The notes under the pieces are model-generated. The model saw only the letters and a program-made list of their open reading frames with translations. It did no database searches and was not told the origin of the DNA. From contig JAIFNM010000192.1 in the NCBI GenBank assembly GCA_020047725.1, forward strand, positions 1 to 5,809: 5,809 nt of DNA. Reading direction: 5' to 3'. Within the stretch, counting starts at the first letter, position 1, and each line of letters begins with the position of its first letter. Shown here piece after piece: positions 1 to 5,809 of the stretch. A program made the translations under genes and the position numbers. Origin of the DNA: Betaproteobacteria bacterium (GTDB lineage: Bacteria > Pseudomonadota > Gammaproteobacteria > Burkholderiales > Rhodocyclaceae).

Positions 1-1128
1 CTGGCGGCTGCCAACGAAGTCATTGCCCTGGCCAAGGAACGCTACAGCAAGGATCTGTGGAGCGAACGGGTTTCAGCCCAGAAACCGCAACTGGTTTCGG
101 TGCGCGATGAAGTCGATCAGGCGACCTACGTCGTTGAACGCATTCTGGAACGCCGTGAGAGCGGCATCAAGCTTACGTCGCAGGCGGTCCTCTTTCGCTC
201 GTCCTCGCACAGTATCCGCCTCGAAGTTGAACTGACCCGGCGCAACATCCCTTTCGTGAAGTACGGCGGATTGAAATTTCTTGAAGTCAGGCACGTGAAA
301 GACGTGCTGGCCATCCTGCGCTGGGCACAGAACCCGCGTGATCGTGTCTCCGGATTCCGTGCCATTCAATTGCTACCGGGAATCGGCCCGAAGACGGCCA
401 GCCGCATCCTGGAGAACGTGCAGGCTGCCCCGACCGGCTGTGCCTTGCTGCCGGAGCAACCGGTGCCGGACAGCGCGCGGCCAACCTGGCTGGAGTTCGT
501 CGCCCTGATCGAAGGCATGGGAGAAACCGGAAACTGGCCGACACCGCTGGAGAAGGTTGCCCAGTGGTACGAGACGCAGATGGACCGCCTGTTCGAGGAT
601 CCGGAAGTGCGCATCGCCGACATCCAGCAGCTGGCCCGGATTGCCAGCACCTACCCGAATCAGGAACGCTTTCTTACCGAACTGACGCTCGACCCACCGG
701 ACGCCACCAGCGATGAAGCCGGGGTTCCTCTGCTCGATGAAGACTACCTGATCCTGTCGACCATCCATTCCGCCAAGGGCAAGGAATGGAAGAGCGTCTC
801 GATCCTTAATGTCGTCGATGGTTGTCTGCCTTCTGACATGGCCACTGGAAGCGAAGAGGAAATCGAGGAGGAGCGCCGATTGCTGTATGTCGCCATGACC
901 CGCGCCAAGGATCATCTGGAGCTCATGCTGCCACAGCGTTTCTATACGAACGGCTCGGGCACCGGCGACCGGCATGTCTATGCCAACCGGACCCGCTTCA
1001 TTCCCAACCGGCTGGTCGCCCAGTTCGAGCAGCGCACCTGGCCACAGGTGACATTGGGGCAAACGACGGTAAATGAAGGCCAGGGCCGCACTGATCTGGC
1101 TGCGCGGATGCGCGGGATGTGGAAGTAA
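1..1128 (+). CDS. UvrD/Rep-family ATP-dependent DNA helicase, C-terminal part (5' end outside window)
   Basis: The reading frame is open from the first base and ends at TAA 1126-1128, giving 375 residues of a protein whose N-terminus lies off the left edge. Superfamily 1A helicase motifs of the second RecA-like domain are visible. They are a motif IV-like stretch (QAVLFRSSSHS, about residues 61-71), a UvrD-like YGGLKFLE block (88-95), motif V TIHSAKGKEW (254-263), and motif VI EERRLLYVAMTRA (290-302) with the presumed arginine finger at Arg301. LLPGIGPKTA (124-133) matches the place where UvrD/PcrA carry a conserved GIG turn. The family unwinds DNA 3' to 5' using ATP, in the cytoplasm, for repair or replication restart. 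Walker A and B would be upstream and cannot be checked. A GTG at 100 lies inside the conserved protein and is not the start. Which paralogue it is (UvrD, Rep or a UvrD-like protein) cannot be decided from this half, so no symbol is given. Confidence 0.93.
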   Translation: MAAANEVIALAKERYSKDLWSERVSAQKPQLVSVRDEVDQATYVVERILERRESGIKLTSQAVLFRSSSHSIRLEVELTRRNIPFVKYGGLKFLEVRHVKDVLAILRWAQNPRDRVSGFRAIQLLPGIGPKTASRILENVQAAPTGCALLPEQPVPDSARPTWLEFVALIEGMGETGNWPTPLEKVAQWYETQMDRLFEDPEVRIADIQQLARIASTYPNQERFLTELTLDPPDATSDEAGVPLLDEDYLILSTIHSAKGKEWKSVSILNVVDGCLPSDMATGSEEEIEEERRLLYVAMTRAKDHLELMLPQRFYTNGSGTGDRHVYANRTRFIPNRLVAQFEQRTWPQVTLGQTTVNEGQGRTDLAARMRGMWK

Positions 1129-1184
1129 GTCCAAACCCCTCGGTATCTGATGCCCTCTACTTCCCTGCTCTGACCACAACGGCC

Positions 1185-1200
1185 TCCGTAAAAATACGGA
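1185..1200. repeat. Short perfect inverted repeat downstream of the helicase gene
   Basis: TCCGTA and TACGGA form a perfect 6-bp stem around an AAAA loop, 56 nt after the helicase stop. No T-run follows on the plus strand, so it is not a standard intrinsic terminator, although it could stabilise the 3' end of the helicase mRNA. A second pair overlaps it: CGGTATC at 1141-1147 and GATACCG at 1199-1205, extendable by CCC/GGG across a bulged T. The two stems would compete. Function is unknown. Confidence 0.4.
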
Positions 1201-1411
1201 TACCGGGGCTATTGCGCGAAACATAGAATGTTTGGATGTGCATCGGCTGATTGATCGTCGCCGACGCACTGTTCGTGTTGCAACGAGGCTGTTAAACGAG
1301 GTGTCGCCCCTTGGCGATTTCGAGTTTCCTTCTCGGATTCGGTTCGGCATCGAATAACCGCGACCGCGAGGACGGAAACCCGTCGGAATGCGCTTCAGGG
1401 CCAGGCTGCGT

Positions 1412-1417
1412 GGGGGG
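1412..1417 (+). promoter_or_regulatory. Ribosome binding site deciding the GGDEF-EAL start
   Basis: A GGGGGG run sits 6 nt upstream of ATG 1424, followed by TATACG. This is a purine-rich site at ideal spacing, although not a canonical AGGAGG. The upstream in-frame ATG at 1388 has only a GAGGA about 15 nt away and lies right behind a small hairpin. ATG 1424 is therefore preferred. ATG 1433 is also in frame but would shorten the signal peptide. Confidence 0.5.
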
Positions 1418-1423
1418 TATACG

Positions 1424-3901
1424 ATGCTCAGGATGTTTGCTTTGCTTCTTGCCCTTGCGCTACCGACGGCCTTTGCCGCGGGGCCAGAGTATCGTGTTCT
1501 GGTTCTTCACTCCTACCACAGCGGACTCGCCTGGACGGACTCAGTTCAACGTGGACTTGCGGAGTCCTTGAGCGCTAGCGGGCTGAACATCGACATCCAC
1601 GTCGAGTACATGGATCTGCTGCGCTACCGCGATCGAATAGCCCCGATCAAGGAACACATTGCTCATACACTTGAGAGCAAGTTCAAGGACCAGCCACCAA
1701 ACGTCATCGTAGTCTCGGACAATGATGCGCTTGAGTTCATCCTCGCCGAGCGCCCGAAATGGGCACCGAATGCGCCGGTTGTATTCTGTGGCATCAATGG
1801 ACTCAGCTACGACATGCTCGCAGGACAGACAAACCTGACCGGGGTCGCTGAAGAAGCCTCGTTCGCCGAGACGCTTGCCCTCATGGATCAACTGTTGCCG
1901 GGGCGACGCGTTCTAGTGCTTGGAGACCAGACCGGAACCTTTCGCGCCAACGCCGCGCGGCTTATCGCGGTCAACGCGCAACGCGCATCATCCGCGCTGA
2001 TCGACATTCATGACGACCCTGTGCTATCGCATATCGAGGCGCGGCTGCGCCTCGTCGGACCAGATACGAGCGTATTCCTGATGGCGCGTCCGGTCGATGA
2101 CGATGGTGATACCGTCGATATCCCACACGCAGTTCGGGCAGTTAGCACCGCAAGCCCGCAACCGGTCTTCTCGGGGTGGGAGTTCATGCTCGGCTATGGC
2201 ATTGTCGGTGGCAAGCTGATCGCCGGTGAAGCTCACGGTCAGACTATTGCGCGACAACTCATCCAGATCTTGAAAGGCAAGCCGGCCGATAGCATCCCGA
2301 TTGAATGGGAAAGTCCGAATCGCTATCTGTTCGATTACCAACAGCTTTTGCGCTTCGGTCTGCAAGATCGTGCGCTCCCCGAGGGTTCGACAGTCATCAA
2401 TCAGCCCGTCAGCTTTTATGACCTCCATCGAGAAAAGGTCCTTACGGCCGTTGCTGTGTTCGCGCTGCTGTTGTCGATCCTGATCTTTCTGCTCATTGAA
2501 GTCCTCCGGCGCAAACGTGCTGAAGTGCGGCTAAACTACCTGGCCAATCACGACGCCTTGACTCAGCTGACCAACCGAAGCTCGCTGCAGGAACGCTTCG
2601 CCGAGGCGAAATCGCTGGCGGAACGGCGCAACAAGGCAATGGCCCTGCTGTTTCTTGATCTTGATCACTTCAAGGACATCAACGACAGCCTCGGCCATTT
2701 GATCGGTGACAAACTGCTTCAGGAAACGGCAGATCGTCTCGTCGCCAATGTGCGAAATTCCGATACGGTGTGTCGCATCGGTGGCGACGAATTCGTTGTC
2801 CTGCTCAATCTGCTCGAACGCGGGCAAGATGCGGCGGGCACAGCCGAAAAGATCAAGGAAATGATGCGCTTGCCGTTCAATATTGCCGGGAATTCGCTGA
2901 GCATCTCCTTCAGCATCGGCATCAGCCTGTACCCGTGGGACGGGCAAGGATTTGCCGATCTGCTACGCAACGCCGATATCGCGATGTATCAGGCCAAGGG
3001 CGATGGCCGCAACGACTATCGATTCTTCAACGCGAGCATGAACGCCGAGATTCAGCGGCGCATCAAGATTCTCCAGCACCTTGCAGGTGCATCCGAACGC
3101 GGTGAACTGGCGTTGCACATTCAGCCTCAGCAAAGCTTGAGTGACGGCAGTATCGTCGGTGCAGAAGCGCTGCTACGCTGGCAGTCGCCACAACTTGGCT
3201 CCGTTTCTCCCGCCGAGTTCATCCCGGTGGCCGAGTCGTCCGGGCAGATTATTCCGCTTGGCGCTTGGGTCTTTGACGAGGCCTGCCGAATCGTGGCTAT
3301 ATGGCAGAATGCCGGCTATCCGCCGATTCCACTAGCTGTGAATGTTTCGGTAGCACAACTGCGACGCCCCGATTTCTCGGATATGGTTAAAGTGTGCTTG
3401 GAAAAGTACAAAGTCGCCCCCACGCGCATTGAAATCGAAATCACCGAATCGGTGTTCATGGACAAAACGGCGGTCATCGAATCGAATCTGCGCAAGCTGC
3501 AAACGATGGGTTTGCTTCTGGCGATCGACGACTTTGGAACCGGCTATTCGAACTTGGCGTACTTGAGCGGAACTCACGCCGATCGGATCAAGATCGACAT
3601 CTCGTTTGTGCGCGACATTCTCACCATGCAAAGCAAGGTTGAAATCGTTCGCGCCATCGTTCAGATCGGACGCAGCCTCGGGATGAAAACCATTGCTGAA
3701 GGGGTCGAGCACCCGGCTCAGGCGAACCTCCTCCGTGAACTCGATTGCGACGCGCTACAAGGCTATCTGCTGAGTCCGCCTCTGCCTGCCGAACGCTTCT
3801 CGGTCTTCTTCACCGACTACAAGGCTCGCCATCAACTCAAGGCCATTTCTGCAACTCGACTGATCGACGACGAATTGCTTCCCTTGCAGACCGTTTCGTA
3901 G
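1424..3901 (+). CDS. Membrane-bound GGDEF-EAL protein with periplasmic ABC-type substrate-binding-like sensor domain (diguanylate cyclase/phosphodiesterase)
   Basis: The protein has 825 residues from ATG 1424, or 837 from ATG 1388. Residues 1-18 form a signal peptide with an AFA cleavage site. Residues 20-337 resemble the periplasmic ABC_sub_bind type (LVLHSYHSGLAWTDSVQRGL near the start). Residues 339-361 form one transmembrane helix followed by RRKR. The GGDEF domain has metal and substrate residues in DLDHFKDINDSLGH (from 412), intact GGDEF at 453-457, and an inhibitory RxxD site (R444-D447) exactly five residues before it. The EAL domain has EAL 581-583, Asn640, Glu672, Asp702-Asp703 (DDFGTGYSNL), Lys723, EGVE 759-762 and Gln779. 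All residues expected for two-metal c-di-GMP hydrolysis are therefore present. Known for the families: GGDEF makes c-di-GMP from two GTP and EAL cuts it to pGpG. Inferred: ligand binding outside the inner membrane sets the balance. Small deviations are HIQPQ instead of the usual YQP and KIDISF instead of KIDRSF. The ligand is unknown and no partner transporter is nearby. Confidence 0.94.
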   Translation: MLRMFALLLALALPTAFAAGPEYRVLVLHSYHSGLAWTDSVQRGLAESLSASGLNIDIHVEYMDLLRYRDRIAPIKEHIAHTLESKFKDQPPNVIVVSDNDALEFILAERPKWAPNAPVVFCGINGLSYDMLAGQTNLTGVAEEASFAETLALMDQLLPGRRVLVLGDQTGTFRANAARLIAVNAQRASSALIDIHDDPVLSHIEARLRLVGPDTSVFLMARPVDDDGDTVDIPHAVRAVSTASPQPVFSGWEFMLGYGIVGGKLIAGEAHGQTIARQLIQILKGKPADSIPIEWESPNRYLFDYQQLLRFGLQDRALPEGSTVINQPVSFYDLHREKVLTAVAVFALLLSILIFLLIEVLRRKRAEVRLNYLANHDALTQLTNRSSLQERFAEAKSLAERRNKAMALLFLDLDHFKDINDSLGHLIGDKLLQETADRLVANVRNSDTVCRIGGDEFVVLLNLLERGQDAAGTAEKIKEMMRLPFNIAGNSLSISFSIGISLYPWDGQGFADLLRNADIAMYQAKGDGRNDYRFFNASMNAEIQRRIKILQHLAGASERGELALHIQPQQSLSDGSIVGAEALLRWQSPQLGSVSPAEFIPVAESSGQIIPLGAWVFDEACRIVAIWQNAGYPPIPLAVNVSVAQLRRPDFSDMVKVCLEKYKVAPTRIEIEITESVFMDKTAVIESNLRKLQTMGLLLAIDDFGTGYSNLAYLSGTHADRIKIDISFVRDILTMQSKVEIVRAIVQIGRSLGMKTIAEGVEHPAQANLLRELDCDALQGYLLSPPLPAERFSVFFTDYKARHQLKAISATRLIDDELLPLQTVS

Positions 3902-3926
3902 AAGGACCGTTCTTTTCCTACGAAAC
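3893..3926. repeat. 9-bp perfect inverted repeat spanning the stop codon of the GGDEF-EAL gene
   Basis: GTTTCGTAG (3893-3901) and CTACGAAAC (3918-3926) are perfect reverse complements separated by 16 nt. The left arm contains the last codons and the TAG stop. A transcript could fold into a stem-loop here. No T-run follows on either strand, so a classical rho-independent terminator is not supported. A 3'-end stabilising hairpin or a protein-binding palindrome is possible. Confidence 0.5.
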
Positions 3927-3996
3927 CGCCGCGCAAGATGGCAGAATCGCAGTCGTTAACTTACGTCGAACGGCCGTGGCCGATGAACCACCATTC

Positions 3997-4173
3997 ATGA
4001 ATCTGGACAAACTCTACGCTTTGCTTACCATTGGTGCAGTAGTGCCATATGTTGCCGGGGCTGTGATCGACTGGATGGAACGTTCGCCGCATTCCAAGTC
4101 CATCGCCAGGTTCTTCCGCCACCAATTCACGCTCTTGCCAAACCAGGATATCGCCTATTACGTTGCCCGATGA
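3997..4173 (+). CDS. Possible small membrane protein, 58 residues, unknown function
   Basis: The ATG at 3997 opens a 58-residue frame ending at TGA 4171-4173, in the 326-nt gap between the GGDEF-EAL gene and the converging lipoprotein gene. Residues 6-26 (from LYALLTIGAVVPYV) are hydrophobic enough for one transmembrane helix. A basic stretch follows (HSKSIARFFRH) and then a polar tail. No clear Shine-Dalgarno precedes ATG 3997. A GTG at 3976 in the same frame would add seven residues but also lacks one. The frame continues upstream into the GGDEF-EAL gene, where it is clearly a shadow. I recognise no family. Its membrane-like composition and its position in an otherwise empty gap favour a real gene. 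The missing ribosome site argues against it. Confidence 0.38.
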   Translation: MNLDKLYALLTIGAVVPYVAGAVIDWMERSPHSKSIARFFRHQFTLLPNQDIAYYVAR

Positions 4174-4227
4174 GGATTGAGATCCGCTCATCATTAACTC
4201 TGTCAGGATTGGCTTTAGCGCCGCTTG
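4174..4227. other. Convergent intergenic gap
   Basis: These 54 nt separate the end of the plus-strand block from the stop of the minus-strand lipoprotein. A bidirectional terminator would be expected here. Only a 4-bp GGAT-tgag-ATCC hairpin at about 4174-4185 is visible, with no T-run, so no terminator is claimed. Confidence 0.3.
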
Positions 4228-4650
4228 TCACTGCTGAGCCTGGGAGCACAGCCGCTTCAGATCCACCGAATACGTGCAAGGACTGCCTGGATCGTCCCGC
4301 CAGCGGTGCCGATCCATAGCCGCTGTGCATCCTGCATCCTCCAGCAAGGCATTGGCGCCATCCTGAGTACACAGCAGAATCGCCGAATAACCATCCTTGC
4401 GCATGAATTTTATCTGGTAGGCGGTTAAGGAAAGCATTAACCCTGAGTCATGGGCAACGGACTCGGCCAGGAAGTCGGCATCCGACAATGCCACGGTAGA
4501 CGATCCATAGCGCAGATTGGCTTCGGCCGCCGCAGACACCTTGGTCAACGCTGCCGCTGCGTTCATCATCTGCGCTTCCGAATGCTTGCCTCCTGGTGGC
4601 AGCGTCGTGCAGCCAGCAAGAAGAAGTACAAGGGCCAATATAAATCTCAT
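4228..4650 (-). CDS. Small predicted outer-membrane lipoprotein, uncharacterised
   Basis: The protein has 140 residues, from ATG (complement of 4648-4650) to TGA (complement of 4228-4230). It starts with MR and a hydrophobic stretch, then a lipobox LLAGC with the lipidated cysteine at residue 14. This is a signal peptidase II site. Residue +2 after the cysteine is Thr rather than Asp, which by the Lol rule suggests the outer membrane. The mature part is alanine-rich to about residue 45. The C-terminal third has four cysteines (94, 108, 125, 135) that could form two disulfides in the periplasm. I do not recognise a named family. The frame stays open upstream to about 4758, but the lipobox fixes the start at 4650. 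No good ribosome site precedes this ATG, which suggests translational coupling to the upstream phospholipase gene. That gene's present frame overlaps it by 203 nt. Confidence 0.82.
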   Translation of the reverse strand: MRFILALVLLLAGCTTLPPGGKHSEAQMMNAAAALTKVSAAAEANLRYGSSTVALSDADFLAESVAHDSGLMLSLTAYQIKFMRKDGYSAILLCTQDGANALLEDAGCTAAMDRHRWRDDPGSPCTYSVDLKRLCSQAQQ

Positions 4651-5575
4651 AGCGCATCGTAAGAACGATTGTGTTATTGCCATCCCGGCCCGTATCGAGA
4701 TTCCAGTCCCAGAATGCCGTCTGGTAAGCAGTACTGTTGCCGAAAACGGCCTCCGCAATCAGATGCCAGCCTTCAACCACGTGGCGAAGCGCCTTATCGA
4801 AGACTTCATCATAGGTATGCAGACCGTGTGGCGTCTGGAGGCTGTCGATATACGCCTTGCGATCTACTTCCTTGAACAGCGGATAGGTCAGGCCGCAATC
4901 GACGGCGACATGTCGGGCGATGGGCACCAGACGATAGCCCTCCTCGCCCACGTCAAGGACCGATGTGAAACCCTTGTGCCAACGATCAATGTCCGGAGTA
5001 CTGCTAAGAATTTGTTGGACATGGCAACGACTCAGCATGGTCCGCCAAGGGACCACAATGGCGGGATCGAGCGTTCCGTCGGCCATACAACAGAGTTTGA
5101 TCCCGGACTTCAAGTATTCAGCCACACCCACATTGCCCAGATTCAGCCGGTTGAAAACGTAGGAATCCTGGTGCATCTCGCAAATTCGGTGGGCAGTCTT
5201 GTTCTGCGCGTATGGGCCAACCTTGAGTTCAACGACCGGGTGAATTGTAGAGTCGGTGATCACGTGGGCTGCGTAACCCAAAAGCCAGACAAACGCTTTG
5301 TCCCGGACGCCACCGGTCAAGTTCTTAACCGTTTCGACACCGGCTTTCACCATTTCACCGGTATGCTTGTAATGCATCAGGTCAGCCCAGGCGGCGGCGC
5401 CTTGAGCACGGATCGCCAGATACGGATAGTCCGGGCTCACGGCACCCAGCTCGCAGAACTTGAACCAGCGGCCAAGCGCCAATCCTGCGGGCTTAGGCAT
5501 GCCCGGCCCGGCATCCAAACGCGCAGGTTCCCGGGCCAGATTAACGAGAGTGATATGAGCATAGGCACCAGGCAC
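4448..5575 (-). CDS. Zinc-dependent phospholipase C family protein (predicted), with anomalous 3' end
   Basis: From GTG 5575 the frame gives 375 residues. The N-terminus, MPGAYAHITLVN, and later histidine/aspartate clusters fit the bacterial zinc-dependent phospholipase C superfamily. Candidate metal ligands are His7, Asp49 (SPDYPYL), Asp65 and His68 (WADLMHY), His104, Asp108 and His112 (GYAAHVITDSTIHP), and His135/Asp137 (EMHQDS). Such enzymes use zinc to hydrolyse phosphodiester bonds of phospholipids. The actual substrate here is unknown, and no export signal is seen, so a cytoplasmic location is most likely. A TTG at 5605 would add ten residues, but AAGGAG lies 6 nt before GTG 5575, which is the better start. 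The last 67 or so residues (after TGRDGNN, about residue 301) are rich in Cys, Arg, Ser and Gly and lie over the lipoprotein gene in another frame, so they are probably not native. The gene likely follows phaR in one transcript, 102 nt downstream of it. Confidence 0.8.
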   Translation of the reverse strand: MPGAYAHITLVNLAREPARLDAGPGMPKPAGLALGRWFKFCELGAVSPDYPYLAIRAQGAAAWADLMHYKHTGEMVKAGVETVKNLTGGVRDKAFVWLLGYAAHVITDSTIHPVVELKVGPYAQNKTAHRICEMHQDSYVFNRLNLGNVGVAEYLKSGIKLCCMADGTLDPAIVVPWRTMLSRCHVQQILSSTPDIDRWHKGFTSVLDVGEEGYRLVPIARHVAVDCGLTYPLFKEVDRKAYIDSLQTPHGLHTYDEVFDKALRHVVEGWHLIAEAVFGNSTAYQTAFWDWNLDTGRDGNNTIVLTMRYEIYIGPCTSSCWLHDAATRRQAFGSADDERSGSVDQGVCGGRSQSALWIVYRGIVGCRLPGRVRCP

Positions 5576-5581
5576 GATGGA

Positions 5582-5587
5582 CTCCTT
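5582..5587 (-). promoter_or_regulatory. Shine-Dalgarno AAGGAG of the phospholipase gene
   Basis: On the minus strand, AAGGAG lies exactly 6 nt before GTG 5575. This near-consensus site decides the GTG start, giving an MPGAYAHITLVN N-terminus, over the in-frame TTG at 5605. Confidence 0.75.
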
Positions 5588-5677
5588 GGGTGCTCGCGAA
5601 ACCAAGATAACCGCCTCAAGCGGCCAACAAAAATCGATAGTCTCGGGAAGGTCTTCAAAGAACTGCGGAGAACCGAA

Positions 5678-5809
5678 CTACTTGTCGGCGTTGTTTGGCT
5701 TTTTTGGGTCTTCGGGTGCGAACCCAGGCATCTGAAAACCAGAAAACATGTTCAAGGTCTGATTCTTCAGTTGGTCCTGCATCTGATGAACCATTTTCTT
5801 GCTCTGATC
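5678..5809 (-). CDS. phaR: PhaR-type polyhydroxyalkanoate synthesis repressor, C-terminal fragment (5' end outside window)
   Basis: The minus strand is open from the right edge to TAG (complement of 5678-5680), giving 43 residues. They begin DQSKKMVHQMQDQLKNQTLN, continue with MFSGFQMPGF, and end in a charged tail, PKKPNNADK. The pattern QSKKM, MQ-DQ-KNQT, NMFSGF matches what I remember of the C-terminus of betaproteobacterial PhaR, where LEQSKKM is followed by a glutamine-rich helix and an NMF-GF segment. PhaR is a cytoplasmic regulator that binds DNA and PHA granules and represses phasin and PHA synthesis genes until polymer forms. Its DNA-binding N-terminus is outside the window. Identification rests on a short tail and on memory, so it is good but not certain. 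The gene is followed, in its own direction, by the phospholipase gene. Confidence 0.72.
   Translation of the reverse strand, partial: DQSKKMVHQMQDQLKNQTLNMFSGFQMPGFAPEDPKKPNNADK

Larger units (their letters stand above)
1129..1423 (+). other. Intergenic leader between the helicase and the GGDEF-EAL gene
   Basis: This stretch of about 295 nt holds no convincing gene. It must contain the transcription start of the downstream gene unless that gene is read through from the helicase. A TAGAAT at 1224-1229 resembles a -10 box but has no good -35 partner, so no promoter is claimed. Near the 3' end are two small hairpins: TCGCC-cctt-GGCGA (1304-1317) and GACGG-aaac-CCGTC (1371-1384). The conserved core of the GEMM class of c-di-GMP riboswitches was looked for and not seen. 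Frames crossing this region on either strand have the composition of out-of-frame reading. Confidence 0.5.

Noticed and set aside
1224..1229. TAGAAT resembling a -10 promoter box
   Set aside because: No -35-like hexamer occurs at 16-18 nt, and a sigma-54 spacing check of the nearby GG/GC bases also fails.
373..1350. Long open frame on the minus strand (about 325 residues) opposite the helicase
   Set aside because: It lies antisense to a frame with clear helicase motifs V and VI, and its product is rich in Arg, Gly, His and Pro with no recognisable domain. It is a shadow of the GC-rich coding strand.
1240..1423. c-di-GMP riboswitch (GEMM) in the leader of the c-di-GMP gene
   Set aside because: The conserved GEMM-I core, with its GCAAACC-type segment and tetraloop-receptor arrangement, is not seen.
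2024..2947. Open frames on the minus strand opposite the GGDEF-EAL gene (2024-2428 and 2531-2947)
   Set aside because: Both lie entirely within conserved sensor or GGDEF coding sequence and show no independent motifs or ribosome sites.
3332..3712. 126-codon minus-strand frame opposite the EAL domain
   Set aside because: It is antisense to the conserved EAL catalytic core and is explained as a shadow.
3745..3996. Upstream extension of the small plus-strand frame to 3745
   Set aside because: It would overlap the GGDEF-EAL gene out of frame for over 150 nt, and the sequence there looks like a shadow. Only the part from 3976 or 3997 is plausible.
3961..4194. 77-codon minus-strand frame in the gap after the GGDEF-EAL gene
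   Set aside because: It is opposite the candidate membrane peptide, has no hydrophobic or family signature and no ribosome site. The plus-strand reading is more protein-like.
5612..5626. CCGC-ttgag-GCGG hairpin between phaR and the phospholipase gene, considered as a terminator
   Set aside because: The stem is only 4 bp and, in the direction of phaR transcription, the T-run lies before rather than after it.
5437..5658. 73-codon minus-strand frame across the start of the phospholipase gene
   Set aside because: It overlaps the conserved phospholipase N-terminus in another frame. The AAGGAG-GTG start at 5575 supports the phospholipase reading.

Overview
The window is chromosomal DNA of ordinary, fairly GC-rich composition. 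It most likely comes from a betaproteobacterium, possibly of the Rhodocyclales/Azonexaceae type. The strongest taxonomic clue is at the right edge: the C-terminus of a PhaR-type polyhydroxyalkanoate synthesis regulator of the betaproteobacterial kind. The long two-domain c-di-GMP enzyme with an ABC-type periplasmic sensor fits the same group. The lineage call is an inference from protein style, not from a marker gene. I see no rRNA, tRNA, CRISPR array, transposase, integrase or phage gene.

Layout. Positions 1-1128 (+) hold the C-terminal half of a UvrD/Rep superfamily 1 DNA helicase, cut by the window edge. Positions 1129-1423 are a non-coding leader with several short inverted repeats. Positions 1424-3901 (+) encode one large membrane protein: signal peptide, periplasmic substrate-binding-like sensor, one transmembrane helix, GGDEF and EAL. 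The residues for making and for breaking c-di-GMP are both present. An inverted repeat spans its stop codon. Positions 3997-4173 (+) hold a possible 58-residue membrane peptide.

From about 4228 to the right edge, everything is on the minus strand and is transcribed towards the left. In order of transcription these are the 3' end of phaR (5809-5678), a predicted zinc-dependent phospholipase C family protein starting at a GTG (5575), and a small lipoprotein (4650-4228). The plus- and minus-strand blocks converge around 4174-4227.

The genes do not form one obvious system. The helicase is a housekeeping repair or replication enzyme. The GGDEF-EAL protein would turn an extracytoplasmic signal into a change in c-di-GMP. 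The phospholipase and lipoprotein are adjacent or overlapping and probably co-transcribed, so a shared envelope or lipid role is possible but unproven. The most notable anomaly is the phospholipase 3' end: its frame runs about 200 nt into the lipoprotein gene in a different frame. A one-base shift just upstream would instead end it at a TGA that overlaps the lipoprotein ATG (ATGA). This suggests a small frameshift or a lost stop codon. I found no convincing undescribed system.
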